Assembly (NCBI GenBank): GCA_022113835.1
Contig: JAILWY010000014.1
Span: 8,123,501 to 8,187,500, forward strand
Source: Atopsyche davidsoni
Lineage: Eukaryota; Arthropoda; Insecta; Trichoptera; Hydrobiosidae
DNA length: 64,000 nt
Direction of reading: 5' to 3'
Part shown: piece by piece, positions 13,483 through 26,640 of the stretch
Layout: each line of letters starts with the position of its first letter
How positions within the stretch are numbered: position 1 is the first letter of the stretch
The notes under the pieces: model-generated
The model's database searches: none
What the model was told of the DNA's origin: nothing
What the model saw: the letters and a program-made list of their open reading frames with translations, nothing else
Program-made: the position numbers and the translations under genes

Positions 13483-14512
13483 TAAAGTTAAAAATTTTAC
13501 ATGCTTAATTTAAGAAATAAAAAGTGCGTTTTTACATTAGAAATTGTAATTGTAAAATAATTTTAAGCACAGTTTAATTTTTTGAAGTATACAATGACAA
13601 TATTTTTTTTCTTTTATAGCATTCAGTAAATCTTAATCGCAAGGTACGGAATTATTTATTATTAAAAGAACTAACAATTATAATATCATTAGAGTTTTTG
13701 AATATATCTAATTGATTAATTATATCTCAGAACAATGGGTTGTAATTAATGTTTTAAAATTGCAGGAAAATAATTTAAATTAATGAGAAATATATATCTA
13801 CCGCTGTAATTATTTCAGACGAAATATTTTAATCTCATATCTTAAAAACTAAAATCTTATTGTTGCCTTAATTTATTTAATTAACTAATCACAAGTTTTT
13901 TTCTTATTACAGAGGCATTATAGAATTATACTATTAAGTGTGTATAATTTTTTAATCTCCTAATTTTAACCGAATACATAATTTCTTAAAAGTATCCGTG
14001 TTTTGCCCATCGTGAATTTATTATGATCACATTATAATAATGAAAGATACGTCTACGAATAATTCACATTACATATTCATACATTTTTTTTACGAATAAT
14101 GGCTTACTTTAGTTCAGTAATGAGAATTAATTTTATCAGGTTTTACGTTAGACGGAACGCGTCTTTTGAATAATCTATTCTGATTGTTATCAAAAACCAT
14201 AAATATCACGTAGGTAGTTGTAATTATATTGTCAGTAGACATTTACGATTTAAATGTGTCTGCTTTCACGTGTTTCTATAAAGACCAAGACATATCGCAT
14301 AACTTTGTATGTATTTTTGCTGTGAAGTTATCAATATAATTTTTATAATATTGTATTTGAAGTTTGGATAGCAAAGACTCGTGTGTGTTTTGGTTTTTAT
14401 TTAAACAAACTGAAAGTGTTACACTTATACTTTTAACTAAAATCATTTTATTATTTATATTTAAACTCTTATAATTTCGTGATAACGTTATGTAAAGAAA
14501 TATGCTCCTTTA

Positions 14513-14650
14513 AGGCCTCCTGCACACGCTTTGCAATCAGCCAATAGTGTCCCGTTTTTGGGTATTTTTTATGGTTTTGGCTATGTAAGCAATGCAAAGT
14601 AGGACACTATTCGCTAATTGCAGGTCGGTAGCAAGTTGAGTCGAGAGATT
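14513..14650. mobile_element. short foldback (MITE-like) element A
   Basis: The left-arm core TTGCAATCAGCCAATAGTGT (from 14531) is matched, inverted, by GGACACTATTCGCTAATTGC (from 14602). About 19 of the 22 core positions agree across a loop of about 50 bases. Related arms recur at 14678-14745, 15301-15350, 15806-15870 and 16221-16280, so this is a repeat family. It has no coding capacity. The outer ends are approximate. Confidence 0.6.
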
Positions 14651-14752
14651 CTTATTACCAATGACTGATTACTGATTACACACGTAGCAATAAATCTTGT
14701 AACTGACTTGCAGCTAGTTAATAGCGTCCCTTTATTTTGTGTGTTTTTTTAT

Positions 14753-15300
14753 ATAGGGTGTCCAAACAGAGTATCGGGTATTTGTTTAAGTGACCGTTAT
14801 TGCGATATGCTGCGAAAATTTTTGGGCCCAGAGTTGCAGGAGTTTCAAAGTTTCAACTCAAGAACGTGGTTCCAACAAGACAGGGCCACTTGCCATACAT
14901 CCAATCAATCAATTGAAGTTGTTAACGAATTATTCCCTAATAAGGTCATTTCACGTAGACGTAACATCAACTGGCCTCCCAGAAGCCCCGACCTTAGCCC
15001 TCTTGACTATTTCGTATGGGGATACCTTAAATGTAGGGTTCATGAGAATAATCCGACAAACCTAACGGAATTGAAATTAAACATAAGGTCAGAAATGGCA
15101 GCAATATCGAGGCCTATGTGTCAGCGTGTTATCAGCAATCTTCGTTCCAGATTAGAAGAGTGCCAGCATTTTGATAACATCATCTTTTTGAAATAATTTT
15201 CCATTTTGTATTCTTATAATCAACAATAAAAAAAATACTTGATTACAAGTACTTTTTGTTTTAATAAACTAACAAATACCCGATACTGTCTTTGGATAAA
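14753..15300 (+). mobile_element. internally deleted Tc1/mariner element
   Basis: Imperfect terminal inverted repeats bracket the transposase remnant. The left end reads gggtgtccaaacagag then tatcgggtatttgt. The right end (about 15270-15300) reads the same way on the minus strand, with ATCCAAAGACAG then TATCGGGTATTTGT. A TA duplication is plausible on the left (tataggg) but blurred on the right. The element is only about 550 bases, because the left repeat is joined almost directly to the middle of the transposase gene. Confidence 0.75.
14785..15196 (+). pseudogene. Tc1/mariner transposase, C-terminal remnant
   Basis: The open frame runs from 14708, and the part inside the element encodes about 136 residues. 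It contains WFQQDRATCHTSNQSIEVV, with the second catalytic Asp, and WPPRSPDLSPLDYFVWGYLK, with the third, both diagnostic of the Tc1/mariner DDE/D nuclease. I count 41 residues between the Asp of FQQD and the Asp of SPLD, the DD41D spacing of one insect mariner group, not the usual 34. Full-length enzymes are about 340 residues. The N-terminal helix-turn-helix half and the first catalytic Asp are missing, so it cannot be active. The frame is otherwise intact to its TAA, which suggests a fairly young deletion derivative. The first ~26 residues from 14708 read through foldback and terminal-repeat sequence and are not transposase. Confidence 0.85.
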
Positions 15301-15400
15301 CAAATAAACAAGTCATATTGGTTAGTTGCGAGTCGGATGCACGATTTGATCTAGTAAAACATAAGATTATCACCTGTTCACGTATTATAGATCTACACAC

Positions 15401-15420
15401 AAAAAAAAAAAAAAAAAAAA
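15401..15420 (+). repeat. 20-base A run
   Basis: An uninterrupted run of 20 A lies between foldback elements B and C. It could be the tail of a degraded retroelement, but nothing recognisable precedes it. Confidence 0.8.
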
Positions 15421-15560
15421 TCAAATTAGTTACCTGCGTCTCATTCGAAGAAGGGTCGGTTTTTTTACAGGGAGCTTACTAAAGGTGATACGCAAACACA
15501 GGTAGCGAGTGGCGCGGGGCATTGTCAGGTAGTAATAAGCGGCTCGCGTGCCCCGCCGTG

Positions 15561-15604
15561 CCCTCCCCCCCCCTCCTCCCCCTCCCCTCTCCCCCCCCCT
15601 CCCC
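15561..15604 (+). repeat. 44-base pure pyrimidine tract
   Basis: The plus strand holds only C and T across 44 bases, with several C runs of 4-9. The minus strand therefore carries many closely spaced G runs, able in principle to form a G-quadruplex, and the duplex has triplex potential. It lies in a GC-rich block (about 15430-15720) between two transposon fragments. Confidence 0.8.
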
Positions 15605-15805
15605 GGGGACATTGAATTGTTACAAGTTTTTTGCGGCCAAAGAGAGCGCCTCCGCGGGAGCCCGGCCGGGCGTTACTTATGGGGCCGGCGCGGGCCGCGG
15701 GCTGTGCTGGCTTTGTATTAATTGCCACTGCGCCGCCTGCACTGGGATCAGATTGCTTTCTTTATATTTGCACTAATTCATCTGTTGCATTATTATTTAC
15801 TCGAG

Positions 15806-16280
15806 CCGGCTACACACGCAGCGACAAAACTTGCAACTGACTTGCATCTAGCCAACAGCGTTCTAGTACTTAAACAAAACCACTTAAAAAAACTCCTAGT
15901 TATTTATTAAAATTATTCATCAGCTCATGCTGACAACGGTTTTTTTTTATTTTTTTAAATATTTTCCATATTTAGCTCAATGATGAAAATAAAGAAATAC
16001 ATATTCGCTACCACCTAAGTCACACATTGTAAGCCCCACAACCTGCGTGCAGCCATAGCTTAACCAAATGAAAAAATAATGAATCTTAAATTATTTTTTT
16101 TAAGGAACGGTATTGCTTGATTGCAAATCACCCGCAAGTTGTTAAATCTTGTTTGTTTTAAGTTCTAAGTTGCGTTGTTTACTTAGGAAAAACTATTTTA
16201 AAAAACACCCAAAATAAAGGGACGCTATTGGCTGATTGCAAATAGGTCGCATGTCGTGTCGCGACTTGTGTAGAGGGCTT
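15806..16280. mobile_element. longer foldback (MITE-like) element C
   Basis: The left arm at 15806-15870 (tacacacgcagcgacaaaac, then ttgcaactgacttgcatcta) and the right arm at 16221-16280 (inverted: tgcaatcagccaatagcgtc) belong to the same family as A and B. The interior of about 350 bases has no coding capacity. It contains a further arm-like piece near 16115-16145 (gattgcaaatcacccgcaag), so it may be a composite of two copies. Confidence 0.55.
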
Positions 16281-19200
16281 TAAACAATTTTTTTTCAAAA
16301 TCACCAAAAAAATCTATATTTCAAACTTACGCCTGGCTTAAGTAGCCTGGCGCTGCATCCAATTCGAGCACAGTGGCTCTAAGCGGAAATTTGAATTATT
16401 AAATTTCCAAAGCAACTATAGTAAGTAAATCAGCTTTGCTCTTTTGGGTCACACAGTGTGTCAATGTCAATTACATAGACAATCGCTTGACGGTTAAGGT
16501 GTACAGCGTTCAATGTGTTTATATAGTATAAACATTAACTGCTTTGATTTTTTATTTTTTATTCAATAAAACTAGAATTTTATTTATTAAAATTTAAAGA
16601 CGAAGTTTTAAGAGAATGTATTACAAACCAATTGGAAGGTGCTGTAAATCAGTATAAGAGTGAGGATTTATTTTGCCTTTTATCCAGAATGTTTAGTTAT
16701 TAGTGTATAATAATAGCATAAAAAAATTAATATTATTAATTACTTGATAGCATCCCATTGTTTACAATCGGTGATTTACGGGTTGTCACGTGCTACAAAC
16801 TAAGATCCAGCTGTATAATTTTTCCAGCAGTCATTTTCACTAATCCTGTACAAATATTCGTCATATTTTGTTAAACCATAAAAGTAAGTCATAATATTCA
16901 ATCGAAAAAAAAACAAAAACTCAACTTATTTTCATCGCAACATTCATCGGGAAGAAGAATTTTTTACCCAGCAAAAGTAATTCGTGTCTCTTGCTTTAAG
17001 GAATATTTATTTCTGAAATCTCTGCGTGTGTAGAATGTATTAATGATTATTATAATCTGTGCTTTTGTCACGTTTTGTATATAATATCAAAACTATACCT
17101 ACCGAAATAAACATGTTGTTCTCTTTATAATAATTAATCGTTGATAATGAATGTTGATCTTTTATAATATGCAATGGCGAATGCTAATTAATATTTATCT
17201 AACATTAATCTGAATTATGTTGTTATGTTTTATTCTTTATTATCTTATTTAATATTCCATAATTATAGCACACGGAGACAAACAGTCGCGCTATGCTTGT
17301 TTATGGTATCGTTAAAAATATTCATAATTTAATTTATTATACCAAGTGTCTTTTAACCGGTACAAGAAAAAACTTTAAATATTTTCTAAACTTATTAACT
17401 TAAGTATAAATAGGTACATTAAATTATTTACAGTCAATGATATATTTTTTTATTATGTCGTCGATAATTAAACTTGTTATAGAATTTCTTGTATTTAAAC
17501 GCACTTATTTATTATTTTTACGTATTATCATTGTAGTAACAATTTCGGATTTTGTGGCCATATTTCTTCGGCAATTAATTCGAAGTACATTGATACATAG
17601 TTTAAGAATCACAGATACATATAAATTTAGTTAAATTTACTCCAACTCTAGTTATGACGCAAAGTCCAATTTTAACACTCTTGTTTCAGTATTTCATTAT
17701 CAACTGTTACCGCCTGCAATACCTTATATATAAATTTACATCTAGTATATAATTAGATTTTATGGTTATTTTAAAATAGATATTTATCGTAATATAAAAA
17801 TGATTTAAATATCAAATGGAAGATTCAGTATAAATTAACTAGTTTAAATTACTTGCTATCAACTAAATGCACTAAAAATAAATAAATACATCCATGCTTA
17901 CGACTAGCAAGTGCAGACGGACAAGTGGCTTCCAGATTCATACATACCTGGTTTTTTTTATTTCACTAAGCAAATTAATGAGCATTCACAGCGTAATTAC
18001 AATAAAGTTATTATTTAAAGGTAATTTAGTCTGTTTCCATTAGAAAAAAACTCCATTATACACGGAATAATTAAACATGATTATACATACACGTGAGAAA
18101 TCGAGTATAAGAAGAATCATTAAAAAAATTAGTGTTTTACATGTAATTCAAAATTGTTCATTACGACCCCGCCCGTACATTGGCTTATTAAGAATTCATA
18201 AATCGTTTGTTTTTTAATACTTTACGGCCTTAATTGCGATATCATTCCGGCGGTCGTTTTATTAAATTTATATAATTATATATTTTTATTTAATATTTCT
18301 ATATACACGCAAACATAAACATGAGAGTCCTAATTATTGTTTTAGAATAAAATAAACCGTTAGCATGTTGTTTTTTTTTCTCAAGTGTTATTACTTTATT
18401 AAATTTATTTAAAGCATTTATCTCAAGTGAGGATAATTATATTTTTTAAAACATGCGCGCGGTGGGAACTGGATTTTCAGTTAGTCATTCTGTAGAAAAG
18501 ATAAATGTGAAAATTATGGGCTAGGCCTTATATTAAATTTAGATAGAATTGGTAAACTCTTAAATTATTTTATGACGAAGAACTTGCTGTTTTGTATAGG
18601 TTTCAATACCCATCAATCTGCCGATATATCGATTTTAACTTAATTATTATGTGTAGATAGATACACCTAATAATTTTAAATCTTACTTGGCTGATTTGGA
18701 TAGAATATTTGAATAAGTTTTTGGAGGCTTCAATCTTTGCTCGCAACTTTGTATTTGTAAATTTTATAATATGTAAATCGTATATCTATCCATATATATT
18801 ATTTTTTTAATTGCTATTTTTTACTTTCAAGTGAAAGTTGCTCAAATTACAGGATAATATATTGATAACTTTAACGGGGTGATTATTTAAAAACTTGCGT
18901 AATATCACAATCATGAATCATTTATCATTTTATCTATGACAACATGATTATTGATGGAAACTTGAAATCACCACTTACATATTTTGTTTAACATAAGACG
19001 ATGACTCCGTGGTAAATTTTTCATTGAATGTCAAAAATGTAACACAGATCTTACTTAGGACTCTTTCGGCAATTAAACAGTTAAAAATTAACAGGATCAA
19101 AATAATAAACCATAGCTGAAAAATAATATCAATGGTATTGTGAACATATATATTTAAAATATAATTATTTAAAACCTGTGTGACGTATTTGACAGCTTTC

Positions 19201-22200
19201 TTGTAGTTGTTATTGTTGATTAGTGTTGCAGAAACTGGGTGAAACGGTAAATCGATAATAGCTTTTATCATTTTAAGTATTAATGTTCATAAAAAAGAAA
19301 TAATAGTGATCGAGGTATTTATATCGAGGCATGTGTATTTAATTTAAAATGCGTCCGTTAATATTATAAGAGCTGTGAAATAAGTATTGTCAGCCAACCA
19401 TTATGTGGCTAAATATTTCTTTCAATAAACAACTTACCGACACTTCTCAATGTTTGGTTTGACGTTCGTGTCTTCCCATTTATGGAGATCGCTGAATCTT
19501 TTTATAATAAAAGTTAAAATTATCTGCTCCGGACCTGAGGAGTTATATAGCTACCTAATACACGCGTAGCATAAAACTCCCAAACAGCATAAAACTTATA
19601 CGCAACACCAAATAAATATAATACCGAAACATTTTTTCATCGTAATAATAATATCTTAATTACATCTAGACAATTACAGAAGCAGTTCAGATTATAATTA
19701 CTCGGAATAAAGACGTGCGGAAAAAACGTATTAATTTGTATAGGTATCCGTTTCCGCCGAAACAAAATGGCCGGCCAGACTTTGATGGAGCTGTTGGGGC
19801 CAGAGTGTCGGCTGTAATTTAAATATATACACGACGATAATGCAATAAGGCAATTATCAAACAACGCAGGCGTTTCTAAGGCGAACTTGCCAACGGGTTT
19901 TGTGTACTTGTCTGACATTACTCCACTTTCGGGGTGACCATTCATTTGCTGTCTCACCGGAACTTTCCACCAAATTTAATTTAACATTGCATACTTTATA
20001 CGTTTTTTAACTCTTTAATATGCATAATTTCAGTATTTCTATATTTATACATTTAAGTATTCACCGTGCATGATTACTGTACTTGTTGCTTAAATGAATC
20101 TGTACTCATTTAAATTTTCCAATTTTGTTTAACACACGTCAGAAAAAGTTGAATAAACCATTCACCTTTTAAACTGTGAATTTTATGTTACGAAGATTTA
20201 TGCATATAGTTTTGTACATAAAAGATGATTGGGTATAAAAAAACGTCACAAACATTAAAAACAAAAATGCTGCGTTTTGAATAAGAAAATAAACTGTGGT
20301 ACAAAATCAAATATGGCGAATGTGTTTTACCAAAAGCACAGTGGATATTTAAGCGATATCGGCAAGTTGTTCCGAAGCACGTTAATCCTGTCCCACCCTG
20401 TTCGCACGCACATTCGACAATGGCGTTATCAATAAGCCATACTTTCCCGCCTGTTAGCACGCGGTCCGCCAGCTCACGCGAGCACATTACACCGCTCATT
20501 ATTTAGATTCCGACTATGAATAACGCACTGATATCGTTTCCTTACAAAAATGAGATGTCAAAGCTGCTTGGCTCGCGGCTTAATGATTATGAATGATATT
20601 TTTTAATTATTTATTTTGATTTATTTTATAATGTCTGTGAGGTCGTTTGTGTTACGATGACTTTCTAGTGTTTATTACTAATGATTTTATCAACTTACCC
20701 TCTCGTGGTCTAACTGGTAAAACGGGACGGACAACGTTTACTCGAGGGTATAAATATAAGCCAATCAAAGTCGTTCGAAGATTTGCGTATTTTTATTATT
20801 GTTATTTATTAATTCAAATACAATGTAGTCAAATGAGGTAAAAGTATTGAAGTTTTTTTATAATCTTGACATATTTAATAATCACGCTTATAATATTGAA
20901 AAATGATATACAAAAAAAATATTTTGTTTTACTAGCAAAAACTACTACGTACTTCTTTTATTCAATGATACCTGCTATTTACAGGTGTATATTTTTTTTC
21001 ATTAAAAACAGAAATCCCGAAAAGTAAATATTATTTGCAATATTACAATTGAATTCTCTGCTACCGTTAGATTGATTAGCTCATAGACGCTTAATGTTGA
21101 ATTATTCATATCCCTCAACTTTGATCATCGAAGGTTACTGTTTATCGATCGAATATATCATTTAACATCACTAGCTATTCACCTGTCAAATATATCATCT
21201 CCATTTTATTTTTTGTGCTACACTCAATTTTATCTAATGGAGACATAAGAAATACACGTAATGTATATGTGTAAAGTACAGTTTTTTATACGAGGTATAC
21301 TCATATCGCTGGTGATAAAAGCAGAATAAGTATCTATACCCTACTAATCCAATTCTCGGATCGATTGCTTCTGATGATATCATAAATAATTGAGAATATT
21401 AAACTCGAAGTCATAAAATAAAAAAACTCATAACGAAAAAAGTAGCCATGTAATAATAATTAATTCCGAAGATAATTAAGTTTCCGAATAAATATCCCCG
21501 AAATAGGGGCAGGTTTCTATTAAAGTTATTAACTTAATGACCGAAGTCATTAGCGATTTTAATTTTTGATACTCACCCGCTCCCGAGACAGAGATCTTTT
21601 TATAGCTCGAAATGTATAATTAGTTGGTACTTCTCGTAATTATTTTTATGGCATCATATTGAGCCGTCGCATCAGGATACAGACAGTCGGGAGAGATGCC
21701 GCCGCCTATTATCGTGGTTTTGTATTTTGAATGCTGTAAATTTGACTTAGGTATAAGTTTTTTTTTAATGACATGCTTGTGACTTAGCCTAATATTAAGG
21801 TGTTAGAAATAGTGTATAAAATTTATATACTTGTGAATTTAGTATATATTTTATTATATATAGTAAGTAAATATGTATTGACACCATATGATGTGACTAC
21901 AGTTTACAGTACAGTGTATACAGGATGTATAAGTAAATGATTTGCTTGTGACTTAGATATATATTTAAGTGCGTTCAGTAAATATAAGTATATGAACATG
22001 ATATTTAAAAAAAATTTAAAGGTTAAGTTGAAACCACATCGAACTCCACTCGTGATATGCAATTAAAAAGTTTGCTAATCTTGTTATTTTTAATATATAA
22101 GTTCATGTAACTATGGAATGATATTCATTTATACCGTTTCTATCAGTCAACTGTTGCAAACGGAATTGACTAAATAGATAGTATATTTTTATGTCTTTAA

Positions 22201-22857
22201 AATTGGCATATTATGATTAATTTACGTATTGCAACAAATATATTATTTCTCCAGGCTCACCACAAGAAATAAAGAAACTTAGCTCAGCCAGTTTCTTTTT
22301 TTTCTGATGCAGACTCGCTTGATCAGATAAGATTATTCAAACTTTTACGCACCACTGTGTATACCTTATTAAGTTATATTAGTCAACTCAAAGTTATATT
22401 TAATTTTTATAACAACACACATATTTTTTGGCACAATTATTAGCTTATGCACGTTTCGAAGCGTGGCAACGCCAGCTTATTACCTCTATTTACAATCTAC
22501 TTAATTGAATTTGAAATTCAAATCTAACAGCTGTTAACAAGCCCCCCCGTGGCACTTGAGTATTATTATTAACCAATACTTCGGCATGTGTTCCGGCATC
22601 GGGACTCGATGCACGGCGGAGCAAACAAGCGGCAGATGCACTCGACCCGCTTCTCTCGTTATTTTATTTTATGTTAACCGCTCCTCATGACGTGCCCACC
22701 CGATCAGAGTCTGACTTTTGGGAATCACTGAATTCGGTTAGCAGACACTGGCGTTACCGACTTTAAACAAAGTAAATTAAACAAAATCGACGTATAGAGT
22801 CAAGACATAAAAAAATGCGACATCCTTAATATGGCAAATACATAATCCGTTTGATAA

Positions 22858-22995
22858 TGCCAACCCGAAGAAAGCTTGGCGAAACCGGTCACAAATAAAA
22901 ACGAACATGTGGAAAATCACTCAAAGTTTTTTATTCAAAAATATTAAAATGGAATTTCACCAAGTACTCTCTGTCAAAAATATTGAATTCCTAAA
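22858..22995 (+). repeat. interspersed repeat R, copy 1
   Basis: Contains gcttggcgaaaccggtcaca, aacgaacatgtggaaaatca, ctcaaagttttttattcaaa and then ttcaccaagtactctc. The first blocks recur in the same order at 49366-49445 and more weakly at 24800-24860. It is therefore an interspersed repeat, possibly the non-coding end of a transposon whose class I cannot tell. Confidence 0.5.
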
Positions 22996-24799
22996 TACAT
23001 TATCGTATTGTTTTTAACAAGCTTCAAGGTGATCTTTCCCTGAACAATGTACACTGTAAAATGAATATATTTTTATCTGCTTTTAAACGAGTCTTTACAG
23101 ATACGTAGTGTGTAGTCCAAAGATACGATTAATTGATTAATTTATATAAATGAGCTCGTCAATTAAGTGCATTTGTATCTGAGACCCTTTACTGTTCTGG
23201 ATCAATTAAATAGTGTAGTAATTGTGACCATGTTGGGTCACTCTGAGATTATACGTGATGTATAATAGGTTTAAAATTATTAATAATGTTTTTAAAACTG
23301 GATAGAATATTATAAATATCTGAAGTGATTAATTTAATAATTTAAAAAATCGTCTTATAGTAGAAATTTCTGTGAATACCCGGTGTTCCACCATAAGTAT
23401 TATGTGCGCTTACTAACATTGTTTCGTACTATCAAAACCCTTAAAAATAGATACATCATGTTTACTGCTTGCAAAGTTATTTCCAGACTCAAGACTTAAG
23501 GAATACTTTTTTTGGAGTATCCCCATGAGCTGGCAAGTAACACGAAGGCCCAAAAATATATCATAGAATTAGATAATAAAAATAACTGAAGACCGTCTAG
23601 AAAAGATTTTTTAGCTGTCCCGTGGCTTGATCTTGCTTCAAATGGTATAATTAATATTTATCTTCTCTCACATTCAGTTCCATCTGTGGTCTTAATGCCA
23701 AGTTTACTGCCTGGAGCTGCTACGATGGCGAGAGTTTCATTGACATTTAATAAGCATTTTCTTAAACAGAATGTTGTGTTTTTAATGCTTATACAATCGT
23801 AATCACTATTAATAGTAAATATATATCAATTAGTTATATATTATACTTTAATTATTGATACAAAGATTTTTATAATTTTGAGTAAAAACTTTTTGAATCA
23901 AATACATGCCAATAATATATTTAGATTACACATAATATTAAAATAACCTAAAAATTATTAATTATTTAGTTTAAACAAAATCTAATAATTTATGAAAAAA
24001 ACAGAGTATACATACTGTTTTTCACAGATAAAAAAACTGTAAAGATACGTATATAATATTTTAATTGAAGTATACTTTAAATATTTGATAAAAAATACTC
24101 TTACGTTTTACTAATAATTTTTGTGGGAGTGTATTTAGGGCCAGAGTACATTTTAAAATAAAACAATATATTAATTATTATTATCTTAAAGCTTTATTAA
24201 AAACGATAGGGGCCTACTTAATTACAATACAAGTATTAGAGCTCCCTTCCTCATTAATTTCATTTTAAATTTATGCTACACTTAATATTTTGTGTTGCCA
24301 TGTTACATACTTTGCATATCGCACTGAAGATAATTACGTACGCCGCTATAAATTACTAATACTGCATATTATTATAATGGAGATTAAAATGGCCAGGTAT
24401 TTATGTGCCGATATCTAATGTACTCGACTGCAACTTACAGTTTCCCATTAGTGCAATGCCCGTAATATATTTTAAATGAAAAACAAATCATATAAAATTG
24501 TACGTACTTAACGATTTTTAATCGAATTCTATTATAAAATTTGATAGATGTATAATCTATTATTTGCTATACTTAAATCGGAGGTAATTTTCATCTTGAA
24601 TTGGTTAAAATATATTTTTTGAGATATTCACAGTGTTGCATGTTTAATTAAAGTTTTGTGCTCTTAAGCTACTGATATACTGCAAATACATTTACATTAT
24701 CTGTAATTTGTTGAAGTAATCAATATTTTTGACTGAAATTACTCTGTAGAATTCAGTTTTAATATTTATAATAAGATATGTATTTTTTTTAATAAAACG

Positions 24800-24860
24800 T
24801 GAACCAATAAACATTAACATGTTGAATAACCACTCAAGTGTTTTATTCAAAATATTAATT
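24800..24860 (+). repeat. interspersed repeat R, diverged copy
   Basis: The order aaccaataaac, aacatgttgaa, ccactcaagtgttttattca, aaatatta parallels copy 1 at 22890-22950 with substitutions. No coding capacity. Confidence 0.4.
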
Positions 24861-26154
24861 TTTTAAAGGTTAAATACGACTTTTTATTATACAAATATAA
24901 GAAATCAATTGATTCGAAAATAATGCGTCTAATAAATAGTTATTTTATTTTTGGTAGCGTTATATGAGAGTAAAAAGAGAAAAATTACTTATTAAAGCTT
25001 TCTTTGAAATAAAATAAATATTTATAGTAAAAATATTCCACGGCACTGTATCTGAAACGAAAGACAAATAAAATGGCAGCGCCGGCGTTTCACATGTTAA
25101 CAGTCAAATTGAAGACGAGGTATTTTTACATGGCCACCCCACACGTCGCCACTGCGCTGGCTTCATAAATACTGTCAATCCCGCGATGGCCGCCCGTGTC
25201 TAATTAAACGACATCACATGTACGGCGACTCGCTGATATTCGCATCATTGTTGTGGGATCCGCGCCCGACTGAGAATGCTCATTATCTCGCATACGGAGC
25301 CCCACTAAATACTTCACTACCTGCACGACGCATGTCGAAATCTAGAAACGTGTGTTCCCTTGTAGAACGGACTTAGATAAACAAAAATATGCAATTTATT
25401 GTTATTATTGCTTGTTTAATTATGTTGAAGTCACTTAATCTATAAAAGCCATGTTCGGCGTGCGTGTGATTCTTTTTCTATTACTACTATCAATTACTTT
25501 TACTATAAACAATTATATATGTAGTATCATTTTTTAATTATTTAAATGTTGGTTTGTGTTAAAAAATGTATTCATGATTGGTTTTATTAGAATTTCGACT
25601 CCTCATTCACATTAATCGCAGTATTTTATTATGTTTACCATAAAAAGAAAAGAGTCAGTACTCGCCCGACCTCGACTACGTTGGTGTTGCTAAGAGTAAT
25701 TGTAAACGTGTTCATCTATTTACTATGAATTTATTTAATTTAATAATGGAAAAAAGTAGTTAAATATAGAAAGGAAAAAAAATTAAGCATATTCGTTTAT
25801 CTTTTATGTTAAACTTACTCCTGAAATTTCAACATTAATTTAATTTGGATACCAAAAATACTCTTTAGTTAGACTTATTTATAATTTATGAGCGATTAAT
25901 TAAAATTTTAGTTGTTTTATTTTGTGAAATCAATCATGTTAAATTATGCAAGTTTTAGCGCTTAGTTAGATAAAAACTTATTTTATAAGATAATTGTAAT
26001 CGAGGCTTTTCAATTTTGTTAATATTATTTAATCGGATATCCCGGTTGATAATTTTATTAAGATAATCCACATTTGATTTATAAGTGCTTATTAATACTG
26101 CGTAATTTTCTAATAAATCTATAACAGTGTGCATACTTTCTAAACATCATGTAA

Positions 26155-26640
26155 TACCGGCGGCCAGCAACACCGCAGCAGCTCGGCTCGGGAGGTTATT
26201 ATAACAACGATTGCGAAGTAATAGCAGTTTTTGCCGCACACACGACAGGGCATTCTATTTAATGTCATAAAATAAATCAGATTTATCAAGTTTTCATGTC
26301 GAACTATAAGTCGACGCTAAAAAGTAAACATGCGCCCTACAAATTATGCCCACATGTTGTCGTCGTGCGCACCCGCCGGGCCGGAGTTCCCCCGAGAGTC
26401 GCACGCCAAAACGAGCCTTACAGCCCCCTGCGCAGGGCCCCCAAGGGCGGAGCACTCGAATTGATCTCATTATGAGTGCGCACGCATAGGTAATCGAGTT
26501 TTAAATTGATTTCAATGATTACGGCCGCTGAATAAAAGAGAGCCCCCTCTAATTTTCGCCATTTTTAATTACGCGCATGCCCAAAGCGGCTGAAGTGCGC
26601 GCGCGCCCGCCGAGAGTCCTCCTGGTTATTAGAATTTCTT
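26155..26640. promoter_or_regulatory. GC-rich intronic block, candidate cis-regulatory element
   Basis: Nearly 500 bases of mostly GC-rich, non-repetitive sequence with embedded homeodomain-type cores (ttaattacgcgcatgc, ggttattagaattt) and a GC alternation (gcgcgcgcgcccgccg). No frame of convincing length and no paired splice sites are present. The regulatory call rests on composition only. Confidence 0.3.

Larger units (their letters stand above)
4029..14512. other. first part of the 28.1 kb intron between exons A and B
   Basis: AT-rich noncoding DNA with no supportable exon on either strand. It holds a tRNA-like SINE piece (5311-5400), a GT/AT microsatellite (6879-6960), a GC-rich block (7796-7992) with a repeated motif, another GC-rich block near 9540-9780, a purine-rich/C-run block at about 12110-12310, a fragment similar to an interspersed repeat (12016-12070), and a TA microsatellite (13463-13482). 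Confidence 0.65.
14678..15350. mobile_element. foldback (MITE-like) element B, split by a mariner insertion
   Basis: The left arm (about 14678-14745) contains GACTTGCAGCTAGTTAATAG followed by cgtcccttt. Its inverted partner lies at about 15301-15350, beyond the mariner remnant, and reads as GACTCGCAACTAACCAATAT on the minus strand. The two arms agree at roughly 24 of 34 positions. The mariner copy sits between them, about where elements A and C have their loops, so the mariner arrived later. Confidence 0.55.
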
